Assembly: GCF_904426505.1 (NCBI RefSeq)
Contig: NZ_CAJGBN010000012.1
Coordinates: 248,001 to 312,000, forward strand
Direction of reading: 5' to 3'
Length of the DNA: 64,000 nt
Source: Rubrivivax sp. A210
Lineage (GTDB): Bacteria > Pseudomonadota > Gammaproteobacteria > Burkholderiales > Burkholderiaceae_C
The number at the start of each line of letters is the position of its first letter. Positions within the stretch are counted from its first letter, which is position 1. The translations under genes were made by a program, and so were the position numbers. The notes beneath the pieces were generated by a model, which ran no database searches, was not told where the DNA came from, and worked only from the letters and a program-made list of their open reading frames with translations. Below are positions 1-8,542 of the stretch, in pieces.

Positions 1-1
1 C

Positions 2-1393
2 CTCTCGCCCACCGTGCCCTTTCACAGCCTGGCCGAGATGCTGGCGCGCGGCCGGCGCGTGGACGAGATCTTCGAAGGCCCGCCGCTCGAGCACGGCTTC
101 ATCGATACCGAGGAGATGAGTGCGGTCGAGCGGCGCAGCTCGGTGCGCATCTCCGACCTGATACGCGCGCTGATGGCCGTACACGGCATCGAGGCCGTCA
201 AGAGCCTGCACTTCCTGGGCGCGGGCGGGCCCTTGCGCGACTGGCTGCTCAGTGTCGACGAAGGCCGCGTGCCGCGCTTCAACCTGCAGGATTCCGACAT
301 CCGCCTTGAGCGCCGCGGCCTGCGCGTCGACCAGGGCATACAGGCTGCCGCACGCCGCCTCTATGCCGAGCTGGGCCTGGCGGCGAGCCCGGCGCCCATT
401 GCCGCGGCCGAGCGCGACCTGCGCCCACGGCCGGGCCGCGACCGCGACGCAGCGAGCTACTTTCCGGTGCAGCAGCAGTTTCCGCTCGCCTGGGGCATCG
501 GTGCGGCCGGCCTGGCCGATTCGGCGCCACCCGAGCGCCGTGCCCAGGCACGCCAGCTCAAGGCCTATCTGATGTTCTTCGAGCAGATCCTGGCCAATGA
601 ATTCGCCCAGCTGGGCGGCGTGGCGCGGCTGTTCTCGGTCCATGACGAGACACCCGATTCCTACTTTTCGCAGCCCGTGCCCGACAGCGGCGCGCTGGGG
701 CTGGAGGCCATACGCCGGCCGCGCCCGGCGGCCGAGCGCGCGGCGCTGCTGCAGGCCATCACCGAAGACCCCTGGCAAGCCCGCTCGGCGCGCGCCGGCC
801 TCGAGCGCCGCGACCGCTTCCTCGACCACCTGCTGGCCCGCCACGGCGAACAGTTCCGCGACTACGCGCTGCTGCAGGCCGGCGCCTGGGGCGAGGACGG
901 CGACCCGCTGGCCGAACGCATGGCGCGCGACAAGCGCGCCTTCCTGCGCGACTGGCCGCGCATCGCCCGCACGCGCGGCAGCGCCTTCGACTACCTGCAG
1001 CCCGCGGGCGACGACAACCTCGGCGGGCTCGAACTGGGGCTGCGCCGCAAGCTGGGCATCGCCACGGCCGAGGAACGCTTCCACCTCGTCGAGCACATCC
1101 TGCTGCGCCCCCTGGCCGGCGACCTCGCCCAGCGCGGGCCGCTGCTGCGCGCCGCGGCCAGCCGCGATCCCTACTCGCTGCAGTTCAGCCTCGTCTTCCC
1201 CGACTGGCCGGCACGCTACCAGGACGCCAATTTCCGCCAGTTCGTCGAGCAGACGGTGCGCGAGGAAACGCCGGCCCATCTCACTGCCCACCTGATCTGG
1301 CTGGATCGCCCGGCCATGCAGGCCTTCGAGGCCGCCCATGCGCAGTGGCTGGCGCAATGGCGCAGCCATCGCCTGGCTGACCTGGGGCTCTGA
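2..1393 (+). CDS. eCIS-associated structural protein, 5' end cut by window
   Basis: The frame is open to the left edge, so only the last 463 or so residues are seen; a GTG at 14 is probably internal. I do not recognise a named domain with certainty. The C-terminal part has the phrase HLVEHILLRPL, which I associate with large proteins of extracellular contractile injection system clusters. The next genes (repeat protein, tape measure, AAA+ ATPase) support that setting, and it ends 2 bases before the next ATG, so the genes are probably co-transcribed. It is probably a large baseplate or tail-associated protein. Role inferred from context only. Confidence 0.6.
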   Translation, partial: LSPTVPFHSLAEMLARGRRVDEIFEGPPLEHGFIDTEEMSAVERRSSVRISDLIRALMAVHGIEAVKSLHFLGAGGPLRDWLLSVDEGRVPRFNLQDSDIRLERRGLRVDQGIQAAARRLYAELGLAASPAPIAAAERDLRPRPGRDRDAASYFPVQQQFPLAWGIGAAGLADSAPPERRAQARQLKAYLMFFEQILANEFAQLGGVARLFSVHDETPDSYFSQPVPDSGALGLEAIRRPRPAAERAALLQAITEDPWQARSARAGLERRDRFLDHLLARHGEQFRDYALLQAGAWGEDGDPLAERMARDKRAFLRDWPRIARTRGSAFDYLQPAGDDNLGGLELGLRRKLGIATAEERFHLVEHILLRPLAGDLAQRGPLLRAAASRDPYSLQFSLVFPDWPARYQDANFRQFVEQTVREETPAHLTAHLIWLDRPAMQAFEAAHAQWLAQWRSHRLADLGL

Positions 1394-1395
1394 CC

Positions 1396-3483
1396 ATGGC
1401 CGTCCCCTATCACGACGTTCCTGTGCGCAGTGCGCGCGACCGCGTCATCGACCTGCTTGGCATGGGTGACACCTACCCGCTGACCGACCTGAACGTGGTC
1501 GCCGACCAGCTCAAGGTGGCCTTCGGAGGCACCGCCAAGATCCCGATAGAAAACGCCCAGGACGGCATGAGCTACCAGCTCTGCGGCCCCAAGGGCGTGC
1601 CGCTGGGGCCTGCCTTCCGCGCCGACGGCGACGGCGGCACGCTGGTCATAGAGACGCCGGTGGTGAATGACGACGTCACCTACCGCATCCAGGTCGAGAA
1701 GAAGCATTCGCCCCTGCCGCTGGCGCCGCAGGGGCCGCGCCTGCTCGACGAGGTGGCGCCGGTCAAGGTCGGCATCGACACCACGCTGGTGATCGAGATC
1801 GTCGCGGCGCCGCTGCTCGACGCCGGCAAGGCCAAGCCCCAGCCCGCCGACCCGCGCATCGTGCCCTATGGCAGCAGCGTCGAGGTGCGCGTCAACAAGA
1901 GCCAGGAAGGCGTCGACTACGGGCTCATCCTCGACAACACCGAGCACCCCGATATCACCGCCTCGGGCAATCTCGGCGCCGTGCTGTTGAACACCGGCGC
2001 GGTGTTCGAGGATCTCGTGATCCGCGTGCGTGCCACCAAGGTCTTCCTGGCCGCGGACAACCGGCCCGTGGAAACCACGCCGCTCGATGCCCGGCTCTTC
2101 CTCAAGGTGATGGCCAATCCGGCGCCGGCCCTGGCGGCCGAGCCCGCGTCCATCGTCGCCCACGCCCAGGACGCCGCGATCCGCATTGCCCAGACCCAGG
2201 CCAGCGCGAGCTACCGCCTCTATGCGCGGGCCATCGCCGACGCCGAGTTCCTGCGCGACGGCGCGGCCGGCGATCCCCTTCGCGTCACGGTGGCGGTACC
2301 GGGCCGGCCTGATGTGCAGGCGCCCCGCCCGGCCTCTGCCAGCCCCTGGATCACGCCCTCGGGCTTCGAGCCGCTGGGCCCGGCAACTCCCGGCACCGGC
2401 GGTGAACTGCGGCTGGCGGCGCCGCAGCGCCTGAAAGACGCCGTCTATCTGGTGCAGGCCACCAAGCTGCACGAAGTCGATGTCGACAAGCCGGGCACGG
2501 CGCAGATCGCTTCTGCGCTGGCGCTGGACGCCGCGGCGGCCGTGCTGGTCGAACCCGACGCCGAGCGCGTGCTGGCGCTGCGCGTGCCGGTGGCCGGCGC
2601 CGAAAGCGGCGGCGCCATGCAGGTCGCCGACGGCCAGCCCGGCGTCTTCTACCACTGCCGCCCCGGCGCGGCGGCCTCCGAGTTCGCGCTGCCCGCCTAC
2701 TTCCACCAGCGCGACACCGGGGACGAGAGCCAGAACAAGGGACTGGGCCAGATCGCCGTCGAGATCGACTTTGCCGTCGCCACCGACGCCGACGTTGCGC
2801 CGGCCACCCCGGCCATCCCGCATCCACGGCCGCCGGTGCTGGAGATCAAGCCCTTTGCCACCGACACCGCGCTGTCCATCCGTGCCGTCAAGGCCCAGAC
2901 CGGGGTCGAAACCGCGATGGCGCGTGAGGCCCTGGTCGCGACGGTGCCCGACATCAAGGCCGAAGCCTTGCTGGACCACGGCGCCGAGGCGAGCATCGTC
3001 GTCCTGTCCAGCAATGCCGACGACCGCTACCGGCTCATGCGGGGCGACACTTCCATCGGCCTGCCGCAGGACGGCGACAGCGGCGATCTGGCGTTCGGAA
3101 CCGAAGCCCTGGTCGAGGATGCCGCCCTCGAACTCGTCGTCACGCGCGCCGTCCACAAGGGCATGGCGGTCGAGCGCGTGGTCGCCTTGCCGGTGCGCCT
3201 GCGCCCCGACACCCGCCTGGCGGCGTTGATGCGGCGCGACAGCGTGCCCTCGGGCACCGCGACCGAGGTGCTCTTGACTGCCAGCCAGCCGGGCGTGATC
3301 TACCAGCTGGTGGTGGACGACCAAGCCCTGGGCAAGCCGCTGCCGGGCAACGGCGGCGAACTCGCCCTGCCCACAGGACCGATCACGGTCGACACCGTCT
3401 TCGCCATCCGGGCCGTGCGCGCCGACGATGACCAGGTCGCGGTGATGCTCGCGGCGCGGCCCGCCGTGGCGCTGGCCACCTGA
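1396..3483 (+). CDS. Repeat-domain protein of the eCIS operon (about six beta-sandwich-like repeats)
   Basis: 695 aa, no signal peptide or membrane segment. The protein is built from about six divergent modules of 90-120 residues, each with the pattern 'hydrophobic-x-hydrophobic-x-x-(S/A)Q-x-G-hydrophobic-x-Y-x-hydrophobic' (for example IPIENAQDGMSYQL, VEVRVNKSQEGVDYGLI, VLLTASQPGVIYQLV). This spacing and the alternating hydrophobic strands suggest Ig-like beta-sandwich repeats. It lies between the preceding eCIS-type gene and the tape-measure gene. A fibre, spike or surface decoration of the injection particle is possible. The specific function is unknown. Confidence 0.7.
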   Translation: MAVPYHDVPVRSARDRVIDLLGMGDTYPLTDLNVVADQLKVAFGGTAKIPIENAQDGMSYQLCGPKGVPLGPAFRADGDGGTLVIETPVVNDDVTYRIQVEKKHSPLPLAPQGPRLLDEVAPVKVGIDTTLVIEIVAAPLLDAGKAKPQPADPRIVPYGSSVEVRVNKSQEGVDYGLILDNTEHPDITASGNLGAVLLNTGAVFEDLVIRVRATKVFLAADNRPVETTPLDARLFLKVMANPAPALAAEPASIVAHAQDAAIRIAQTQASASYRLYARAIADAEFLRDGAAGDPLRVTVAVPGRPDVQAPRPASASPWITPSGFEPLGPATPGTGGELRLAAPQRLKDAVYLVQATKLHEVDVDKPGTAQIASALALDAAAAVLVEPDAERVLALRVPVAGAESGGAMQVADGQPGVFYHCRPGAAASEFALPAYFHQRDTGDESQNKGLGQIAVEIDFAVATDADVAPATPAIPHPRPPVLEIKPFATDTALSIRAVKAQTGVETAMAREALVATVPDIKAEALLDHGAEASIVVLSSNADDRYRLMRGDTSIGLPQDGDSGDLAFGTEALVEDAALELVVTRAVHKGMAVERVVALPVRLRPDTRLAALMRRDSVPSGTATEVLLTASQPGVIYQLVVDDQALGKPLPGNGGELALPTGPITVDTVFAIRAVRADDDQVAVMLAARPAVALAT

Positions 3484-3499
3484 ACGCGCGGCAATCACC

Positions 3500-5518
3500 T
3501 TGGCCCAGCAGCACAAGATCATGCGCATGGTGCTGGCCCTCGAAGGCTGCAGCGAAGAAGCCGCGCCCCAGCTCCAGGCGGCCCTGGCCGCGGCCCATCG
3601 CAACCGCCTGCTGCCGCTGGTGGACGACATCTGCTCGCGCGTGGCCGCGCCCGACCGCCTGCACCGCATAGAACGGCTCGAGATCGACCTCGGAGCACTG
3701 CCACCCCAGGCGCTGGAAGCCGCGCTGGGCGAGCGCTTCGAGGCCGCCTTCTCGGCCCGGCTCGAGGAGGCCCTGGGCAAGACCCCGGCCGACGATGCCG
3801 AACTGGAGATGTTCGACATCTACCTGCGCACCGGCACCCTGCCCTGGTGGGCCGACCTGGCCGACCGTGGTCTGCTCGTGGACTGCGTGTACCGCCTCGT
3901 CGCCCGCGCCCCACGCGCGCTGTGGCAGGCCATTGCCGCCGCGCCGGACGCCGAGCGCACGCACCGGCGTCTGGCACTGGCCCTGCCCGATGCCTTGCTG
4001 GACGGCCTGGTCGCGCTGCGCCTGCCCAACCTGGAGGCCGCCGGTCCGGCCTCGACCTGGCTGCTGCCGCTGGCCCAGGTTGGCCGCACGCGGGGCTGGG
4101 CCGCGCACGCCATGCGCACGCTGTGGTGGGAAGAGTTGCTGCGCAGCGCCGCCACCAGCACCGACGCCAACGCCGTCGCCGTCGCCGACGGGGCGCCCTC
4201 TCGCCAAGGCCATCATGCCGCCGCGCTGGGCCGAGTGGCGCGGCGCCTGGGCACGCCCTATGCGGCCCTGCTCGACGCCCTGGGTGCGGCGTCAAGCCAT
4301 CCCGGTCAAGCCAAATGGCTGAACGGCCTGCTGCGCAGCGTCCGGCCCGGGCAGGAGTCCGCCGCCGCACGCCCAGTCGCCGCACGCAGTCCTGCGGCCC
4401 CCGCAGCGCCCCTGCCGTCCCCCGCCCTTGCCGGCGCGGCGCCGCAGGCTTCGATTCGGCAGGCCCTGGCCGAACTGGAAGCCCAGGTGCCGCCCGCCCC
4501 CGATCTCTGGCCGCGCCTGCACCGCCTGGTCGAAGGCCTGGACGCCGAGATCCGGACCGAGGCGCTGGCCCTGCTTGCCGCGTTCGGCGCAGCAGCCGGC
4601 GACGCCGAGGCCACTCCCTCACGCCGCCGGCTGGCCAGTCGCCTGCGCGCCCTGATCGCCGAAGGCCAAGAGACCGCGGTCACTGGCGCGGCTGCCACCG
4701 CTAAAGCAACTGCAACACCTGCGCCAGCTGCACAGGCAGCACCAGCACCAGCACCAGCACCAGCACCAGCACCAGCACCAGCTGCTGCGGCTGCACCGGA
4801 CGCAACTGCTGCCATGGCGCAAGCAGCGGCATTGGCACAGGTCCGCGCCGGCGTCCTGGCGCCACGGAGCCTGGGTGCGGCGCCCCAACAGGCTGCGCCG
4901 GCGGGTGCAGAGGCCTTGGACATCGCCCGCGACGCCGCACCAGCCGCGACCCCGATGCCCCCGGCGCCCCCGCCACGGCGGGCGGCGCCTGTCCCGGCCC
5001 CGGCCCGTTTCGGCGACGCCGACGAGGTCTATGTCGACAACGCCGGCCTCGTCATCCTCTGGCCCTTCCTGCCCACCTTCTTTGATCGCCTGGGCCTGCT
5101 GCACGAGCGGCAGTTCATCGACGCCGCCGCGGCCCAGCGTGGCGTAGGCCTGCTGCAACTTGGGGCCACGGGTGAGACCGATCCGCCGGAGCATGTGCTG
5201 GTGCTCAACAAGCTGCTGTGCGGGCTGGCGGCCGACGAAGTCTTCGATTTCGGTCCCCCGCCCACGCCGGCCGAGGCCGAGGCCTGCGAAGAACTGCTGG
5301 CCGCCGCCATCGCGCAGGCGCCCATCCTGCGCGCGATGTCCGGCGCCGGCTTCCGCGCCAGCTTCCTGCTGCGCCAGGGCCAGCTCAGCGCCCAGGGCGG
5401 CCACTGGCTGCTGCGCGTGGAACGCGCCACCCACGACATCGTGCTCGATCGCTTTCCGTGGGGCATCAACCTCGTCAAGCTGCCCTGGATGCGCGCCTTG
5501 CTCCAGGTCCAGTGGTGA
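3500..5518 (+). CDS. Contractile injection system tape measure protein
   Basis: 672 aa, TTG start chosen because the N-terminal QHKIMRMVLALEG segment fits the family; ATG at 3521 is the alternative. Family signs: RIERLEIDLGALP near residue 58, the phrase TGTLPWWADL near 110, and the C-terminal block NAGLVILWPFLPTFFDRLGL followed by LLQLGATG and PEHVLVLNKLLCGL. These match the CIS tape-measure family as I know it, which sets sheath and tube length. A low-complexity Ala-Pro stretch (about residues 410-432) lies in the middle and is coded by a 6-base repeat. It overlaps the ATPase start by 4 bases (GTGA). Confidence 0.85.
   Translation: MAQQHKIMRMVLALEGCSEEAAPQLQAALAAAHRNRLLPLVDDICSRVAAPDRLHRIERLEIDLGALPPQALEAALGERFEAAFSARLEEALGKTPADDAELEMFDIYLRTGTLPWWADLADRGLLVDCVYRLVARAPRALWQAIAAAPDAERTHRRLALALPDALLDGLVALRLPNLEAAGPASTWLLPLAQVGRTRGWAAHAMRTLWWEELLRSAATSTDANAVAVADGAPSRQGHHAAALGRVARRLGTPYAALLDALGAASSHPGQAKWLNGLLRSVRPGQESAAARPVAARSPAAPAAPLPSPALAGAAPQASIRQALAELEAQVPPAPDLWPRLHRLVEGLDAEIRTEALALLAAFGAAAGDAEATPSRRRLASRLRALIAEGQETAVTGAAATAKATATPAPAAQAAPAPAPAPAPAPAPAAAAAPDATAAMAQAAALAQVRAGVLAPRSLGAAPQQAAPAGAEALDIARDAAPAATPMPPAPPPRRAAPVPAPARFGDADEVYVDNAGLVILWPFLPTFFDRLGLLHERQFIDAAAAQRGVGLLQLGATGETDPPEHVLVLNKLLCGLAADEVFDFGPPPTPAEAEACEELLAAAIAQAPILRAMSGAGFRASFLLRQGQLSAQGGHWLLRVERATHDIVLDRFPWGINLVKLPWMRALLQVQW
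4741..4782 (+). repeat. In-frame hexanucleotide repeat inside tape measure gene
   Basis: Seven perfect tandem copies of ACCAGC, with degenerate copies on both sides, encode alternating Pro-Ala in the linker of the tape-measure protein. Because the period is a multiple of three, slippage would change linker length without breaking the frame. Confidence 0.9.
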
Positions 5519-6909
5519 GCCAGCCGATGCGCGCCGAATCGCCTTCGCGGATCCGCCAGATGGCCATGCCCTCGGCGGCGGCCCTCAATGCCCATGACCT
5601 GGAGCAGGAGCTGGCCTGGTTTGCCCGCCTTGTTGACGCACGCTTCAAGCTCTACTTCGGCCAGGACGCCGGCGTCGCCAGCGTCCTCGAGGTGGCGCCG
5701 CCCGACCTCGCATCCTCCGCCTCGCCCTATGCCGGGTTTCTGCGCCACTATGGTTTCTCGCTGCCAGAACGCGCCGCCGTCGTGCTGGCCCTGGTGCCCC
5801 AGCTGCGGCCGCAGCTGCTGGACATCTTCCACACCCGCAACCAGACCTTCGACCGCCGCTTCACCGAGTTCGGCGGCGCCCGCGACGCCGCAGGCGACTT
5901 CCTGCCCACCGGCGAGACCCTGGCCTTCCTGATCGCCGGCAGCGCGCTCGAGCCGCGATTCGCGCTGCAAAGCCTGTTCGACCGCGACCATTGCTTCGCC
6001 CGCCACGACATCCTGCGCCTGCTGCCCCAGGGCCGCGACGAGCCCTTGCTGCGGGGCACGTTGCGCCTGGCCGACGAATGCGCGGCCCTGTTCACCACCG
6101 GCCACGCGCGCCGGCCCGACCTCAGCATCGATTTCCCGGCCCGCCACATCGAGACCGCGCTGGCCTGGGACGACCTCGTGCTCCACCCCGGCACCCTGAC
6201 CCAGGTGCGCGAGATCGAGATCTGGCTGCGCCACGGCAACACGCTGATGGAGCAATGGGGCATGGGCCCCAAGCTGCGCCCGGGCTACCGCGCCCTCTTC
6301 TACGGCCCGCCCGGCACCGGCAAGACCATGACGGCCTGCCTGCTGGGCAAGGCCACCGGGCGCGAGGTCTACAAGGTCGACCTCTCGCTGGTGGTCTCCA
6401 AGTACATCGGCGAGACCGAGAAGAACCTCGCCCGCGTCTTCGACCAGGCCCAGCACAAGGGCTGGATCCTCTTCTTCGACGAGGCCGACGCGCTGTTCGG
6501 CAAGCGCACCGAGACCAAGGACGCCCACGACCGCTATGCGAACCAGGAGGTCTCCTTCCTGCTGCAGCGCATCGAGACCTTCGACGGCATCGCCATCCTG
6601 GCCTCCAACCAGAAGGACAACATCGACGCCGCCTTCGCGCGCCGCTTCGAATCGATGATCTACTTTCCGGTGCCGCGCCAGGAAGAGCGGCTGCAGCTCT
6701 GGCGCCGCGGCTTCGCGGCCCAGGCGCGCTTCGAGGACGGGATAGACCTGGCCCGCATCGCGGCGCAACATGAGATGTGCGGCGGCGCCATCATCAACGT
6801 GGTGCGCTATGCCTCGCTGCAGGCCCTGGAAGCGGGCGACAGCCTCGTCACGGCCGAGGTGTTGCAGCGCGGCATCCGGCGCGAACTGACCAAGGAGGGC
6901 AAGTCATGA
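5515..6909 (+). CDS. AAA+ ATPase of the contractile injection system
   Basis: 464 aa from GTG at 5515, which overlaps the tape-measure stop as GTGA; ATG at 5527 is an alternative. Walker A GPPGTGKT at about residues 264-271, Walker B ILFFDEAD with D322/E323, sensor phrase ILASNQKDNIDAAFARRF. The N-terminal 220 residues form the family-specific domain seen before the ATPase module. Such ATPases are a standard core component of eCIS loci and are thought to act in particle assembly or remodelling in the cytoplasm. The 3' end overlaps the next ATG (ATGA), so translation is probably coupled. Confidence 0.88.
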   Translation: MSQPMRAESPSRIRQMAMPSAAALNAHDLEQELAWFARLVDARFKLYFGQDAGVASVLEVAPPDLASSASPYAGFLRHYGFSLPERAAVVLALVPQLRPQLLDIFHTRNQTFDRRFTEFGGARDAAGDFLPTGETLAFLIAGSALEPRFALQSLFDRDHCFARHDILRLLPQGRDEPLLRGTLRLADECAALFTTGHARRPDLSIDFPARHIETALAWDDLVLHPGTLTQVREIEIWLRHGNTLMEQWGMGPKLRPGYRALFYGPPGTGKTMTACLLGKATGREVYKVDLSLVVSKYIGETEKNLARVFDQAQHKGWILFFDEADALFGKRTETKDAHDRYANQEVSFLLQRIETFDGIAILASNQKDNIDAAFARRFESMIYFPVPRQEERLQLWRRGFAAQARFEDGIDLARIAAQHEMCGGAIINVVRYASLQALEAGDSLVTAEVLQRGIRRELTKEGKS

Positions 6910-7838
6910 AACAAATGTCGCAGGCAGCCAAGGTGGCGCAATCCACGGCACGCCCAGCCCATGCCGACGCCGGCAGCGGCCCGCGCGGGTTGGCCGTCGC
7001 ACCGCCCGCCTACGGAATCGACAGCCTGGATCGCGGCCATGCGGACAAGGCCTCGGCACGCGGCGTCGAGACCTCCGCCGGCGCACCCAGGCTCCGGGTG
7101 ACGGGCTTCTCGGTGCTCGCCCCGACAAGCCCCGCTGCCGCGCCGCGACAACGGGGCCCGCGCGACAAGAGCCTGCAGCCTGGCGGCGAGGAACAGGACA
7201 AGATCCTGAGCCCCACCTTCACGACCGAGCACTCCGGCGCGGCGGCCGGCATACCCAGGGGCGTTGGCATGGAAGTCGACGCGTCGACCTGGGTCAGGAC
7301 CCTGGCCCGCACCGGCCTGGGTGCAGGCGCGGGCGGCGCCATCGGCGCCGGCATCGGCAGCGTCGTTCCCGTCATCGGCACCGGCATCGGCGCCGCCGTG
7401 GGCGGGCTGATCGGAGGGGCCGCGGCGGGCCTTTCGGCCGAATACCAGTGGACCCAGACCATCGACACCAACGACCCGTTGAACGGCGCCGTGTCGCCGT
7501 ACGTCGACCCCCATCCCAACGACGATCCCGAGGGTGCGCCCTTCTACTACACCGCCGCAGAGCACAAGCGCTTCGGCAACCACTTCACGGACCACCCCAG
7601 GCGGGTGCCCGACCCGGCGCGCGCCATCAACTGGGATGCGGTGCTCAGCATCACCAGCGTGCATGTCGGCAAGCGCGTCTCGATACTCGAGAGCCTGAAG
7701 TACGGCTTCACCGTCAACACCGACGGCACCGTGACGGCACGCGCGCCGACGGACGCCGCCACGGGCGACGTCAATCGTCATATTTCCACCTTGAGCAGCG
7801 AATTCGCCGACTGGACCTTCAGCAAGGGCGTGCTGTGA
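6906..7838 (+). CDS. Glycine-zipper protein at the end of the eCIS operon, candidate cargo
   Basis: 310 aa, unrecognised. It starts at the ATGA overlap with the ATPase. The N-terminal 110 residues are polar, Ala/Pro-rich and look disordered. Residues about 135-175 are a long Gly/Ala/Ile stretch with GxxxG-type spacing (GAGAGGAIGAGIGSVVP, then GTGIGAAVGGLIGG), typical of membrane-inserting glycine-zipper segments. The C-terminal 130 residues are soluble and rich in Asp, His and Trp. A disordered leader plus a membrane-active segment directly after the ATPase gene makes an injected effector conceivable. There is no enzymatic motif and no DUF4157-type HExxH. Confidence 0.65.
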   Translation: MKQMSQAAKVAQSTARPAHADAGSGPRGLAVAPPAYGIDSLDRGHADKASARGVETSAGAPRLRVTGFSVLAPTSPAAAPRQRGPRDKSLQPGGEEQDKILSPTFTTEHSGAAAGIPRGVGMEVDASTWVRTLARTGLGAGAGGAIGAGIGSVVPVIGTGIGAAVGGLIGGAAAGLSAEYQWTQTIDTNDPLNGAVSPYVDPHPNDDPEGAPFYYTAAEHKRFGNHFTDHPRRVPDPARAINWDAVLSITSVHVGKRVSILESLKYGFTVNTDGTVTARAPTDAATGDVNRHISTLSSEFADWTFSKGVL

Positions 7839-7862
7839 TCCATCCGGCCGCAGAGGCGCAAC

Positions 7863-8282
7863 ATGACCGCAACTAGACCCGCAGCCTTGACCACCGCCGG
7901 CGCCACCGACTACTGCGTCACCCTCTTCTGGCCAGGACCGCAGGACAAGCCCTTTTATCGCGCCGTGCTGGCGTCGCCGTCGTGGATCCTGCCCGAGCCG
8001 GAACCGCCTTTCGTCGGGCAGGCAAGGATCAGCCCGCGGGAATTCGAGAACCTGCTGGCCGTCCTGGACGCGAACCGGCTGGAACTTGAGCCCGGCGAGC
8101 CCGACCCGGCCGCTACGGAATACTGCGTCCGGGTCGAAATGCCAACGCAAGCCTGGCACGCCGGCCTGGGCTTCGAAGCACGAACACTCGCCATCCTGCG
8201 TCAATTCGAGGCGGCGCTGGACGCGGCGAACCGCGGGCCGGTGGCTGACATCGTGGCCCGCATTCAACGCTTCTTCCCCTGA
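7863..8282 (+). CDS. Small acidic hypothetical protein after the eCIS cargo candidate
   Basis: 139 aa, no signal peptide, no membrane segment, and no family recognised. Two similar halves are visible: DYCVTLFWPGPQ near residue 15 and EYCVRVEMPTQAW near 88, which suggests an internal duplication of a small alpha/beta fold. AGAGG lies a few bases before the ATG. It follows the glycine-zipper gene by 24 bases and is the last gene of the run. An immunity or chaperone partner for that gene is a reasonable guess, not shown by sequence. Confidence 0.6.
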   Translation: MTATRPAALTTAGATDYCVTLFWPGPQDKPFYRAVLASPSWILPEPEPPFVGQARISPREFENLLAVLDANRLELEPGEPDPAATEYCVRVEMPTQAWHAGLGFEARTLAILRQFEAALDAANRGPVADIVARIQRFFP

Positions 8283-8542
8283 AGTTCAAGCTGGGAGGGC
8301 GTCCGTGCTGCGGCAGCCCCCCGGCACGCCGTCTTGCGCCGCACCGGCGAAGACGAGGAGCTGCGTCGCCGGCAAGGCTGCCGAGCGCGCGCCGAAGACC
8401 CGGCTTTACCTCCCCGTAGCATTTCCATGCACTCCGGGGGTGCAACTTTCCCGGGTTTGCCCTCTCACACCCCCACGGCCGCGCGGCGCGGTCCTACACT
8501 AGCGGTTCGTTAGTGCGTACTGCCCTGAAAGGCGTCTGGAAT
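8283..8542. other. Intergenic region between the eCIS operon and ctp gene
   Basis: About 260 bases without a gene. It has no strong poly-T terminator. There is a small hairpin-capable repeat TGCAC-N7-GTGCA near 8430-8446 and an imperfect CACTA/TAGTG inverted repeat at 8497-8515. I see no convincing sigma70 or sigma54 promoter. Confidence 0.4.

Noticed and set aside
1216..3819. Long minus-strand open frame of 867 codons across the eCIS genes
   Set aside because: It is antisense to two plus-strand genes with clear protein features; its translation is low-complexity Arg/Gly/Ala of the kind produced by high-G+C shadow frames.
4736..4795. Possible CRISPR or short tandem array
   Set aside because: Period is 6 bases, in frame, with no spacers; it is a coding Ala-Pro repeat.
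8497..8515. CACTA/TAGTG inverted repeat overlapping the GTG start of ctpA
   Set aside because: Five-base arms with a 9-base spacer are expected by chance, and ATG 8543 is the better start.
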